A stretch of 64,000 nucleotides of DNA from an uncultured Victivallaceae bacterium (GTDB taxonomy: Bacteria > Verrucomicrobiota > Lentisphaeria > Victivallales > Victivallaceae), in assembly GCA_944392655.1 (NCBI GenBank), contig CALXXL010000001.1, positions 1-64,000 on the forward strand, read 5' to 3'. Under the pieces are notes generated by a model. That model searched no databases. It had not been told where the DNA came from and saw nothing but the letters and a program-made list of their open reading frames with translations. Shown here in pieces: positions 52,925 through 60,692 of this stretch. Positions within the stretch are counted from its first letter, which is position 1, and each line of letters starts with the position of its first letter. Both the position numbers and the translations under genes were made by a program.

Positions 52925-55900
52925 ATGACGATTTACAGTGGTACGGTTGTTGATGGCGAATTCGGACTTTTATCTGGCGATAGCGGTATTGACATGCTTG
53001 TTCAGTCTGGTGGGCGTTTAATATTGTCAAGCGGGGCGCTTGCAGAGTCGACTACAGTATCAGGAAACGGCTCAGTAATTGCCTCATCAGGAGCAAAAGT
53101 TGTTGGCACCGTTGTCTCTTCCGGTGAGTTGCACATTAATGGGGAGGCCGCAGACACAACAATTGGTTCAGAAGGTTTCTTGTATGTGAATGGTTCCGGA
53201 ACAACTACAAATACCGAGCTATACGGCGATATGAGAGTTTCCCAGAGTGCGACCATGTATAATACAAATATAAGATATGATGGAATTCTTAAAACTTTCG
53301 ATGCAACGGTTACAGCTAGCAGCACAGTTGTTTTCAAGGGAGGAGAGCTTCACGCATTTGGTGGTGGATTGTTCTTTGACACCACGGTAAGTGGAGGTAG
53401 TGCGCATATCGCAAATGGCACAGTGGCCAGCAATAATAATATAATAAGTGGAGCACTGATCGTTAATACCTCCGGGATGGCAATTGGAAATACAGTGGAA
53501 CTTGGAACCATGTATGTTTCTGCCACCGGCAGTGCAGTTGACACGACGGTTAATTCCGGAGGCGGTATATATGCATATGGGACGTTAAGCGATTTAACTG
53601 TGGTCAGTGGGGCTGAGTTGAATGGTTTTGTTTTACAGGAAGAGCTGTATTTTTCATCCGTTGAAAATGGCGTATTTGAATTTGCCAATGTATTAGTATC
53701 GGATAGCAAAGCATTTATAAACAGCGGCTGTACTGTAAGTGACATATACATTCTTTCTAACGGCGGAGTGCAGGTTTTGGATGGTGGCACTGCAAGTGCT
53801 ATGATAATATCTTCCGGCGGGTATTGCAGCAATTATGATGGCGGGATAATTAATGAAATAACGGTATCGTCAGGTGGGAGTATCTATGTTTCAAGTCAAG
53901 GGGGGCTTTATGATTTAACCATACATGCCGGAGGTTCTATCAATGGTTTTATTTTGTCTTCCGATAATTACTTTGCGACCGTTGTTAATGGAGTTTTAAA
54001 TCTGTCGGATGTTGAATTAAGAAAATATGGAATGGTTGTATTGTCAAGTGGCAGTACGATAAACAATATCTCAATTATTGGCAATGGCATAATAGATATT
54101 CTTGCCGGTGCAACCGTGACCGATATTGATGTAGGCTGGGGAACGATTGTTATTGAGCAAGATAGTGTAGTTGATGGCGTATATGTTGCAATGGATGGTG
54201 AGATTAATATCAATGATGGTGGTATTGCAACAGATGTAACTATTGCTTCAGGTGGTATTATAAACGGATTTGTTTTGGAAAAAGAAATGTATTCTTCATC
54301 GTTAAGGTTCGGAGAAATTCATATTTCCGGGGCATATACCTACGGAGAAGTGATGCTTGCCGGCGGTAATACGGCAGAAGATATATCATTAATAGAGAGT
54401 CGTGCTCTACTCGATGTTGTCAGCGGCGGCTCTGCCGCCGGAGTACAGGTGGACAGTTACGCCAGGCTTAATGTTTATCAGGGCGGTAATGTGTCAGATG
54501 TGACGATGGGATTCGGCAGTTATATAAATGGATTCTTTTTATTCGAACAAACTTATTTTGAGTCGATAAATGATGGAGTGGTTCATCTCTCTTCCGTTGC
54601 TGCTGGCAGTAACGCATTTGTCGGCAACGGCAGTACGGTTAAGGATTTTGATGTCGGTATAAATGTCAGTGTATATAATGGAGGTGTTGCTGACAGTGGT
54701 TATATTATGGATTCAGCCACTGCGTGTGTTTACAGTGGTGGAATTATGAATAATACCACTGTCGCCTCAGGCGGTAGTCTTTTAGTGTATAATGGCGCAG
54801 ATTTAAATAATACATGGATTGCGGCAGGAGGCTCTCTGAATGGCTTTATTATGGAAGAAGACAGTACTTTTTCCGTTCTCGGAAAGGGCAAAGTTTATAT
54901 TTCCGGCGCTCTTGTGCAAGATTCCGCATTTGTTGATGAAGGAGTAATAGTCAGCGATATTATTGTTAGTAACAGTATTTTGGATAGTAGTGCTGTATTG
55001 AATATTAATTATAATGGAGAGGCCAATGACGTTACTCTTCTGGAGGGTGGCGAGGTTTTAATTAACAGTGGCGCAACGGTTAATGTCCTTGCCAACTCTG
55101 GAGGTATATTAACCATCTCCAGTGGAGGGGTTTTAAATAATTATATCCATAGCGGCTATTCTGACAAGATCGTTGTCGAGTCTGGTGCCAAGATTAACGG
55201 GTTATCCACAGAAAGATTTGGATGGCTGGAGATTTCCGGTGGTGGTGAGGTAAATGATGCTCAAATAAATACTGGTATCATTTCTATTTACGGCGGCGTA
55301 ATTAATGGCTTTGATAATGATGGTTCTATCTGGTTGTATAGCGGGGCGGTTATAAAAGATGGAATCATGAGAAGCAGCATGAATATGCAGCAGGGAACGA
55401 GTGCCAGTAATATTAATATTACAAAAGGAGGAAACGTCAACGTTTATGATGGAGCAATCATACAAGACGTTGTTCTTAGTGGCGTAATGACCATTTGGGA
55501 GGGAGGATCCGGGGCACAAATAATTTTGAAGGACAATGCATTTTTGAGTGTCAGCAATGATGCTTATATTTCAAATCTCATTGTAGAGTCCGGCGGTTTT
55601 GCTCACGTTTGCCAGGGAGAAGACATACTGATTAAAGACGGTGGTATGCTTTCCGTTGGCGGGACAGAGGAAGGGATAAAAGATATAACTCTTGCCGGCG
55701 GTAGTATGGAGTTGTTTGCTATGAATCCGTTGCCGATCCGTTGCGATAGTATTACTTTCGAGTTGTCCGGCGAAATGCCCAACGCCATGATAAATGCAGA
55801 TATATCAAAGGTTACCTGTTCGCAATATTATCTTTCGGTGGCGGAAGGCAACAGCTCACAGGAATACATCCTCTGTAGCAACAGTAATGGATTCTCTCAA

Positions 55901-57703
55901 AGCATTACGGTGATCAACAGCTCCGGCGATGAGCTTGGCGCGTTGAAGGTTGGTGAAACGCTTTCTACGAATTATGGAGAATACAGTCTTACAGAGGCTG
56001 ACGGAAAATTATTATTGAGTTATAATGCCACTGTGATAAATGAAGCTGTTTCCGGACTGACCGCGACGATAAAATCAGCGGAAGAGCTTGCAGCAGGTGA
56101 TAGCTTGACTTTAACTTCGGTAAATTATACTGTAAGCGACAGCCAGATCGGCGTATTTTCCGCAACGAACGGCGTGTTGAATGGCGGAGCTATGAATGTT
56201 ACTGGTAATGTCAAGGTGACGGTTACCTCCACCTCCGGGGATGTAATCGGAGCGATCTACGGGGGCGGACTTGGTTTGAACCAGAGCATTGGAGAAGATG
56301 TATTGCTGACGCTTGAAGGCGGAACCTATGGCTATATCTATACAGGCGGTTATTCAGCGGTATCCGGCAACATAAAAACCGTTATTGGCGATGTTACTGT
56401 AAATAAGAACATCTATGGCGGAACAGCTTATACTAATCCGGACAGCGTCATGAATAACGTTGGCGGTTCGACAACTGTTGAAGTCTCCTCCGGCGTGATC
56501 TTGAACCAGGTCTATGCCGGTAACTATGTCAATTGCGACAACTTCGGCGGTGAAGTAAAGAGTACGGTATCCGGCGGAAGTTATCTGAATATTTCCGGCG
56601 GAACATTCACCGGTCCGGTAGTTATGGCCGGTGGAGTTGGAGTTGCCACTGGTTCCGGTAGCAGTTATGTCATCTCCGAAGTAAATGGAGGTACACATGT
56701 AAACGTTACCGGTGGAGAGATCGCCTATCTCTATGGCGGGGGGCGCGGCGGCGCCTCGACGGTGAATGCAGATTACGGAGCGAGTGTGGTAAATGACGGT
56801 TCGCATATCACGATCTCCGGCGGCGATATAAAAGTAGTCTACGGTGGAGGCTATTGTGATGCCGGTTACAGTTATGTCAACGGCGGAGCGTCGATAACGT
56901 TGACTGCCGGCACGATCGGGACGGTCTTCGGCGGTGGCAGTGGAACCGGCGGAGCTGCTCGAAACAGCATTGTAGACAATGTAAACATCACTGTGGATGC
57001 GACAGGCGACCTGTCGATTGCCGACATCTATGGAGGCGGCAACGGCCGTGCGCAGGTAAGCGGCGATGTAACGATAACGCTTCATGGCTCGAACGGCCAT
57101 AATCTGTCGATTAATGGTTTAATCTCTGGTGGAGGGCGCAATGGCGTCAGTGGCGTTGGCGGAGATCGCACCCTGCAAATTGAAGATTATCAAGGCTCGC
57201 TTGATGCGACCATAGTCAACTTCAATACAATCCGTATCAATGAATATACAGAGGTTGCGTTAAGCAAGGTACAAGATTTCAGCACCGTAGATACGTTTAT
57301 CTTTGATGCCCCGATGCAGGCGTACGATGCAACGGCCGGAATGCTTTTAAGCGGCGATACCGTATGGGGAGGCTCGAAGCTGTTGAAGTTGAATGTGGAT
57401 TCCGGTGTCTACGATGCCGAGATCGTGTTGCTCAGCAATCTTGGTAATGATATCTCGAGTTTTGCGGATGCGAATTACGAATTCAACGTATTGGGAACGC
57501 TTGAAGATGGCTATTCGTCTGGCGTAATGAGTGGAATAGATCTTGAAAGCGGCCTTGGTTCTGCGTGGTATAACGAGATAGATGAAGCCTACTATCGTCT
57601 TGAAATTGGTGAATTTGACACCTTGGCCGGTTTAGATCTCCGGTTGAAAGTGATAGATGCTTATAGTGATGAAGGTTTGCAGCTTAAGGCGCAACTGGCA
57701 TAA
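52925..57703 (+). CDS. Large AIDA-repeat beta-helix protein, cassette 2
   Basis: A 1592-aa paralogue of the cassette 1 protein, about 400 residues longer in its N-terminal repeat region. It begins with the same MTIYSGTVV and a first repeat SGGRLILSSGA, then many AIDA units (for example SGGYCSNYDGGIINEITVSS). The (I/L)NGF marker recurs at nucleotide positions near 53619, 53942, 54263, 54527 and 54839, each followed by a Phe/Tyr-rich turn and an NGV-type strand, giving a super-repeat of roughly 90-110 residues. From about residue 957 the 636-residue constant domain is almost identical to cassette 1. No signal peptide or barrel is seen. Probably a surface or shell protein; the export route is unknown. 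Confidence 0.85.
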   Translation: MTIYSGTVVDGEFGLLSGDSGIDMLVQSGGRLILSSGALAESTTVSGNGSVIASSGAKVVGTVVSSGELHINGEAADTTIGSEGFLYVNGSGTTTNTELYGDMRVSQSATMYNTNIRYDGILKTFDATVTASSTVVFKGGELHAFGGGLFFDTTVSGGSAHIANGTVASNNNIISGALIVNTSGMAIGNTVELGTMYVSATGSAVDTTVNSGGGIYAYGTLSDLTVVSGAELNGFVLQEELYFSSVENGVFEFANVLVSDSKAFINSGCTVSDIYILSNGGVQVLDGGTASAMIISSGGYCSNYDGGIINEITVSSGGSIYVSSQGGLYDLTIHAGGSINGFILSSDNYFATVVNGVLNLSDVELRKYGMVVLSSGSTINNISIIGNGIIDILAGATVTDIDVGWGTIVIEQDSVVDGVYVAMDGEININDGGIATDVTIASGGIINGFVLEKEMYSSSLRFGEIHISGAYTYGEVMLAGGNTAEDISLIESRALLDVVSGGSAAGVQVDSYARLNVYQGGNVSDVTMGFGSYINGFFLFEQTYFESINDGVVHLSSVAAGSNAFVGNGSTVKDFDVGINVSVYNGGVADSGYIMDSATACVYSGGIMNNTTVASGGSLLVYNGADLNNTWIAAGGSLNGFIMEEDSTFSVLGKGKVYISGALVQDSAFVDEGVIVSDIIVSNSILDSSAVLNINYNGEANDVTLLEGGEVLINSGATVNVLANSGGILTISSGGVLNNYIHSGYSDKIVVESGAKINGLSTERFGWLEISGGGEVNDAQINTGIISIYGGVINGFDNDGSIWLYSGAVIKDGIMRSSMNMQQGTSASNINITKGGNVNVYDGAIIQDVVLSGVMTIWEGGSGAQIILKDNAFLSVSNDAYISNLIVESGGFAHVCQGEDILIKDGGMLSVGGTEEGIKDITLAGGSMELFAMNPLPIRCDSITFELSGEMPNAMINADISKVTCSQYYLSVAEGNSSQEYILCSNSNGFSQSITVINSSGDELGALKVGETLSTNYGEYSLTEADGKLLLSYNATVINEAVSGLTATIKSAEELAAGDSLTLTSVNYTVSDSQIGVFSATNGVLNGGAMNVTGNVKVTVTSTSGDVIGAIYGGGLGLNQSIGEDVLLTLEGGTYGYIYTGGYSAVSGNIKTVIGDVTVNKNIYGGTAYTNPDSVMNNVGGSTTVEVSSGVILNQVYAGNYVNCDNFGGEVKSTVSGGSYLNISGGTFTGPVVMAGGVGVATGSGSSYVISEVNGGTHVNVTGGEIAYLYGGGRGGASTVNADYGASVVNDGSHITISGGDIKVVYGGGYCDAGYSYVNGGASITLTAGTIGTVFGGGSGTGGAARNSIVDNVNITVDATGDLSIADIYGGGNGRAQVSGDVTITLHGSNGHNLSINGLISGGGRNGVSGVGGDRTLQIEDYQGSLDATIVNFNTIRINEYTEVALSKVQDFSTVDTFIFDAPMQAYDATAGMLLSGDTVWGGSKLLKLNVDSGVYDAEIVLLSNLGNDISSFADANYEFNVLGTLEDGYSSGVMSGIDLESGLGSAWYNEIDEAYYRLEIGEFDTLAGLDLRLKVIDAYSDEGLQLKAQLA

Positions 57704-57731
57704 AGCTTAAACAAGAGTTATATTAAATAAT

Positions 57732-57754
57732 CGGTGGAGTGCAATGCTCCGCCG
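57732..57754 (+). promoter_or_regulatory. Intercistronic hairpin between AIDA protein and peptide gene, cassette 2
   Basis: CGGTGGAG (57732-57739) pairs with CTCCGCCG (57747-57754), with one G-T pair, around a 7-nt loop. Position matches the cassette 1 hairpin (about 30 nt after the AIDA stop codon and about 28 nt before the peptide ATG) although the stem sequence differs, while the flanking GAGTTATATTAAA is shared. Confidence 0.5.
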
Positions 57755-57782
57755 TTTAAAAACCTAACGAAAGGGATAAGAG

Positions 57783-57902
57783 ATGATAGATTACAAGAAG
57801 CCGGAATTGAAAGGCTTTAACGGTTGGGGAGAATTTGTGGAAGGCAGTACAGGAACCCCGCCGCCGTTTGACTGTCAGAATGCGCCGTTGGATGAAGACT
57901 GA
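57783..57902 (+). CDS. 39-aa putative RiPP precursor peptide, cassette 2
   Basis: Second copy of the peptide, identical to cassette 1 except Asp for Asn at residue 30 (PPPFDCQNAP). The ribosome site AAGGGA and start context are conserved. All remaining nucleotide differences are silent, which suggests selection on the peptide. Its own maturase gene is cut short, so it would depend on the enzyme from cassette 1 or elsewhere. Confidence 0.7.
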   Translation: MIDYKKPELKGFNGWGEFVEGSTGTPPPFDCQNAPLDED

Positions 57903-57981
57903 TACCTTAAATGCAATCCCTTCCGCCCCGGAGTTATTGCGGATACATCTTACCGGCAGATGCAATTTTTTAGTGCATTAG
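57880..57981 (+). pseudogene. Truncated radical SAM/SPASM gene
   Basis: The first 29 codons match the cassette 1 maturase (MKTD, then AIPSAPELLRIHLTGRCN) up to the first Cys of the C-x3-C-x2-C motif; then four unrelated codons (FLVH) and TAG follow. The start again overlaps the end of the peptide gene, with both candidate ATGs (57880 and 57892) conserved. It cannot make an active enzyme. Confidence 0.85.
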
Positions 57982-58000
57982 TTTTTTAATTGCGTACGCC

Positions 58001-58045
58001 AAGCAGGACTTATGACAATTTGCATGTCCTGCTTGCTTTTTTTTT
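58001..58045 (+). terminator. Terminator of cassette 2
   Basis: AAGCAGGAC (58001-58009) pairs with GTCCTGCTT (58026-58034), followed by GC and nine T. A strong intrinsic terminator that ends the second cassette shortly after the broken radical SAM gene. Confidence 0.8.
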
Positions 58046-58127
58046 AAAGTTTAACCATTGCATTGATATTAGGTTTGTCATCCGATTATTTGAATTAAGG
58101 CATATCAATATCTCTGGATTATAATTG

Positions 58128-58166
58128 TAAAAAAATAGGACTTATGGCTATATAACCATAAGTCCT
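58128..58166 (-). terminator. Terminator downstream of tRNA-Leu
   Basis: A 10-bp perfect stem (GGACTTATGG/CCATAAGTCC) followed, on the minus strand, by a run of seven T. It ends the lemA - M48 protease - tRNA-Leu transcript. Confidence 0.8.
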
Positions 58167-58175
58167 TAATTATCA

Positions 58176-58261
58176 TGGTACCCGGAGAGGGACTCGAACC
58201 CTCACGTCCTTGCGGACAACGGATTTTAAGTCCGTTGCGTCTGCCATTCCGCCACCCGGGC
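58176..58261 (-). tRNA. tRNA-Leu (anticodon TAA)
   Basis: The reverse complement gives an 86-nt class II tRNA with a long variable arm (TGTCCGCAAGGACGT). The anticodon stem ACGGA/TCCGT encloses CTTAAAA, anticodon TAA, reading TTA codons. The T-arm has GGTTCGAGTCC and the 3' CCA is encoded (58176-58178). Its 5' end lies only 5 nt after the stop codon of the M48 protease gene on the same strand, so it may be co-transcribed and processed from that mRNA. Confidence 0.95.
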
Positions 58262-58266
58262 GTATA

Positions 58267-59205
58267 TCAATACATACTGCGAAGTACTCTGACCCGTTCT
58301 TCTATCGGAGGATGGGTTGAAAACAACTCTCCTCCGGGAAAGTTTATATACATACAAGCCAACTCTCTTCCACCCAGCGATTCCACCTCTTTTTTGGTGT
58401 ACTCCTTACCGCCGAGTTTTTCCAGAGCCCGTGCTAAACCTTCATTGTAGCTGCACAGTCTTACGGCCTCGGCATCAGCTGCAAATTCGCGCTTGCGGCT
58501 GATAGCCATTTGTAAAAGCTGCGCAATCAATATTGCCAATGGTCGAATCAGTATTGCAACCAATATCAATATCGCAATTGCTGAACCGCCGTTATCGTTA
58601 CGATCTCGGCGATCTCCGTGAATTGATTTCAGCAACAGCACCCTTTCCAATATCACTGCTAATATTAAAATAACACTGATTAGCCCAACTACAAGTTGAT
58701 TCAGCATAATATCCCGGTGAATAATGTGAGAAACTTCATGTGCAAGCACACCTTCAAGCTCCTGCTCATCCATCATATCAAGGAGACCCTGCGTTACAGC
58801 CACAAATGCTCCGGCTTCTGTCAACCCGGATGCAAAGGCATTGGGAACCTGCGATGGAATGATATAAAGATCCGGGGTACGGCTGAGTCCGGCAGAAATC
58901 GCCAACCCTTCCAGGAGCTGCATGGCTCTACGTTCTGCCAAAATTTCCGGATTTGCTGCTTTTCCGCGCGCCATTCCCAGAATTGCCCATTTGGCGGTCA
59001 TAATCTGAATCGGGATTACCACAAAAGAGACAATAACACCGATACCCAATCCCATTCTTACATCGCCGAGTTCAGCTCCGATCCAGTAGGATAATCCCAA
59101 CACAATCGCTATAAGGATTATGATAAGAAAGAGGCTTTTCCAATAATTTTTGCGAACCTCTTCCTGCGCGAACACCGCAGAACCAATTTCCGAGTAATCA
59201 ACCAT
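58267..59205 (-). CDS. M48-family membrane zinc metalloprotease (HtpX-like)
   Basis: A 312-aa integral membrane protease. Two N-terminal membrane helices are followed by the zinc site GVLAHEVSHIIHRD (HExxH), two more hydrophobic segments (VVGLISVILILAVILERVL and a second at IAILILVAILIRPLAILIA) and the third-ligand region SRKREFAADAEAVRL. The C-terminal STHPPIEERVRVL is usual for HtpX. It lies 22 nt after lemA, a very common pairing. It probably removes damaged membrane proteins. Confidence 0.93.
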   Translation of the reverse strand: MVDYSEIGSAVFAQEEVRKNYWKSLFLIIILIAIVLGLSYWIGAELGDVRMGLGIGVIVSFVVIPIQIMTAKWAILGMARGKAANPEILAERRAMQLLEGLAISAGLSRTPDLYIIPSQVPNAFASGLTEAGAFVAVTQGLLDMMDEQELEGVLAHEVSHIIHRDIMLNQLVVGLISVILILAVILERVLLLKSIHGDRRDRNDNGGSAIAILILVAILIRPLAILIAQLLQMAISRKREFAADAEAVRLCSYNEGLARALEKLGGKEYTKKEVESLGGRELACMYINFPGGELFSTHPPIEERVRVLRSMY

Positions 59206-59227
59206 AAAATCTCCGGATCAAACGATA

Positions 59228-59791
59228 TTACAGCTGACTTATCCGCATATCGTCAGTATCTTTACGTACTGTTTCAGATATCTCAAACATTGGTTCAGCT
59301 TCCAGGCGCATCATTCCTGCAACAATATTATTCGGAATCGATACAATATCCATATTGTAGCGGGATACCGAAATATTATAACGGTTTCTGGCGTATGCAA
59401 TTTTATCTTCTGCGTCGCGGATATCACCCATTAACCGCAGGAACGATTCGTTTGTTCCAAGGGTCGGATAATTTTCCGCGACAGCGTTGATAGATGGCAT
59501 CAATGCATTAATCTGTTCATTAGCTTTTATCGCCTCCGCGTGATCATCGCTGGCCAGTCCGCCGCGCAGTTCGGTCAATTTTTTCAGCAGATCACTTTCA
59601 AAGTTCATCTGCATTTTTATTGAGTCGACCAAGTTGGGAATGATATTAGCTTTACGTTTAAGTTGTACATCTATTCCCGACCACGCTTCCTGAATCATCA
59701 CCTTCATCCGGCGGAATTTATTATAAGTTAAAATATACCACAGGACAATAACAACAATGATCGCAACCGGAATCCATACAGCCAAATGCAT
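59228..59791 (-). CDS. lemA: LemA family protein
   Basis: A 187-aa protein with one N-terminal membrane helix (VWIPVAIIVVIVLWYIL) and a helical domain. YNKFRRMKVMIQEAWSGIDVQLKRK, LIPNLV-type NIIPNLVDSIK, ARNRYNISVSRYN and the C-terminal 'EAEPMFEISE' are clear family signatures. GGAGG precedes the ATG. LemA proteins commonly go with M48 proteases; the exact role is not known. Confidence 0.95.
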   Translation of the reverse strand: MHLAVWIPVAIIVVIVLWYILTYNKFRRMKVMIQEAWSGIDVQLKRKANIIPNLVDSIKMQMNFESDLLKKLTELRGGLASDDHAEAIKANEQINALMPSINAVAENYPTLGTNESFLRLMGDIRDAEDKIAYARNRYNISVSRYNMDIVSIPNNIVAGMMRLEAEPMFEISETVRKDTDDMRISQL

Positions 59792-59877
59792 TTTCCATCC
59801 TCCATTGTTTCAAAGGGAAAAAATCCCCTTTAAGGGGGTTATAAATTTAACGCCTTGTGCCGAGATGAAATCAGTGC

Positions 59878-60231
59878 TCAGCAGTGGCATTCGCCTTCAC
59901 AATCACAGCCGGCATCGCCATAGTAGGCATCAGCGAGTTCAGTTGCTTCAAACTCTTTAATTTCATCTTTTGCTGCGGCGATAAAGTCGACAAATTTCTG
60001 GCGTGCAGCTTCGTTGTCTTTGCCGGCGAGACCGGTATTGACAAAAATCTCAAACTCTTCAGCGTTATAACCGCCGCCGCACTGCATATTGTTTTCTTCC
60101 GCAAACTGAATTATACGTTCAAAGAACATATCCAGAGCGGGATCATCAATTTTATTAAAGGTTCCGGCAACAAAAAATCCCAGTTCCTGAAATTCGGCCA
60201 GCTTTAATTTTTTACGCAAACGTTTTTTCAT
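59878..60231 (-). CDS. YggL-family (DUF469) 50S ribosome-binding protein
   Basis: A 117-aa protein opening with MKKRLRKKLKLAEFQELGF, the typical start of the YggL family, which associates with the large ribosomal subunit. The start chosen has GGAG 8 nt upstream; an in-frame ATG 7 codons earlier is unlikely. The C-terminus GDAGCDCEGECHC carries four Cys and one His in nine residues, a tail not usual in the family and possibly metal binding. Confidence 0.85.
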   Translation of the reverse strand: MKKRLRKKLKLAEFQELGFFVAGTFNKIDDPALDMFFERIIQFAEENNMQCGGGYNAEEFEIFVNTGLAGKDNEAARQKFVDFIAAAKDEIKEFEATELADAYYGDAGCDCEGECHC

Positions 60232-60341
60232 TTTTTCATCTCCATTATACAATTATACTAAACAATCCGTCTGAAATTACAGATAATATAGACCGCATAT
60301 AATAAAACTGCAAACCTGCGCCGGAATAAAAATTTAAACTA

Positions 60342-60370
60342 TTGCTTTTTAATCCGGTTTATGCTATATT
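60342..60370 (+). promoter_or_regulatory. Putative promoter of the zinc-ribbon gene
   Basis: TTGCTT (60342-60347) and TATATT (60365-60370) with a 17-bp spacer, 46 nt ahead of the ATG. Boxes are visible; activity is inferred. Confidence 0.55.
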
Positions 60371-60416
60371 TATAAATGTTTGGATACAATTGCGTATCCG
60401 GCAGGAGGTGATAGGT

Positions 60417-60653
60417 ATGGTCAGAAAATATAAATTTGCATCACATGAAGATGTTTTAGGACGGTTTATTCATTGTCCAAAATGCAATGAACTTCTTTCT
60501 CCGTCCGATTTAGACTCTTTTAACTGCTGTCCTTACTGTAATTTTGTACTTGAACGCAATAATGAATTGGAAGATTTTGTGGTTGAGCCGATTGTTCAGG
60601 TATGGTTGAACCATTTCAGTAATACCCGTCCGGACGGCAGGTCATCAAGGTAA
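60417..60653 (+). CDS. Small zinc-ribbon protein of unknown function
   Basis: A 78-aa protein. CPKCNELLSPSDLDSFNCCPYC gives two C-x2-C knuckles about 15 residues apart, as in zinc ribbons. The strongest ribosome site of the window, AGGAGGTGA, precedes ATG 60417 by about 6 nt, so the frame that is open upstream to 60342 is not used. Own promoter and terminator imply a single, well-expressed gene. I do not recognise a family. Confidence 0.7.
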   Translation: MVRKYKFASHEDVLGRFIHCPKCNELLSPSDLDSFNCCPYCNFVLERNNELEDFVVEPIVQVWLNHFSNTRPDGRSSR

Positions 60654-60662
60654 AGATCCTAC

Positions 60663-60692
60663 AAGGCCCGGTATTTAAAGCCGGGCTTTTTT
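60663..60692. terminator. Terminator between zinc-ribbon gene and tRNA nucleotidyltransferase
   Basis: GCCCGG (60666-60671) pairs with CCGGGC (60681-60686) and six T follow. It terminates the zinc-ribbon gene; the convergent tRNA nucleotidyltransferase gene ends inside its T run, so it may serve both directions. Confidence 0.75.

Larger units (their letters stand above)
55795..57966 (+). repeat. Long direct repeat, copy B
   Basis: The partner of 49564-51747. Similarity ends abruptly after TGCAAT at 57966, inside the radical SAM gene, where the downstream sequence changes to an unrelated terminator and tRNA region. The edge marks either the end of the original duplication or a later deletion of the second radical SAM gene. 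Confidence 0.85.

Noticed and set aside
50123-57100. Two homologous 248-codon minus-strand ORFs (50123-50869 and 56354-57100) antisense to the AIDA constant domains
   Set aside because: They are alike only because the plus-strand genes beneath are near-identical. Their translations are odd (runs of Ile, Tyr and Arg, as expected from the antisense of Gly/Asn/Thr repeats), and they have no ribosome site.
47891-57703. Classical AIDA autotransporter adhesins
   Set aside because: No signal peptide and no C-terminal barrel could be seen in either protein.
47891-57703. CRISPR or satellite-like DNA repeat
   Set aside because: The repetition is coding (AIDA protein repeats) with diverged nucleotides; there are no short identical repeats with regular spacers.
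57966-58261. Integration site of a mobile element at tRNA-Leu next to the truncated radical SAM gene
   Set aside because: No integrase, no transposase and no duplicated tRNA 3' end was found; the break is more simply the edge of the tandem duplication.
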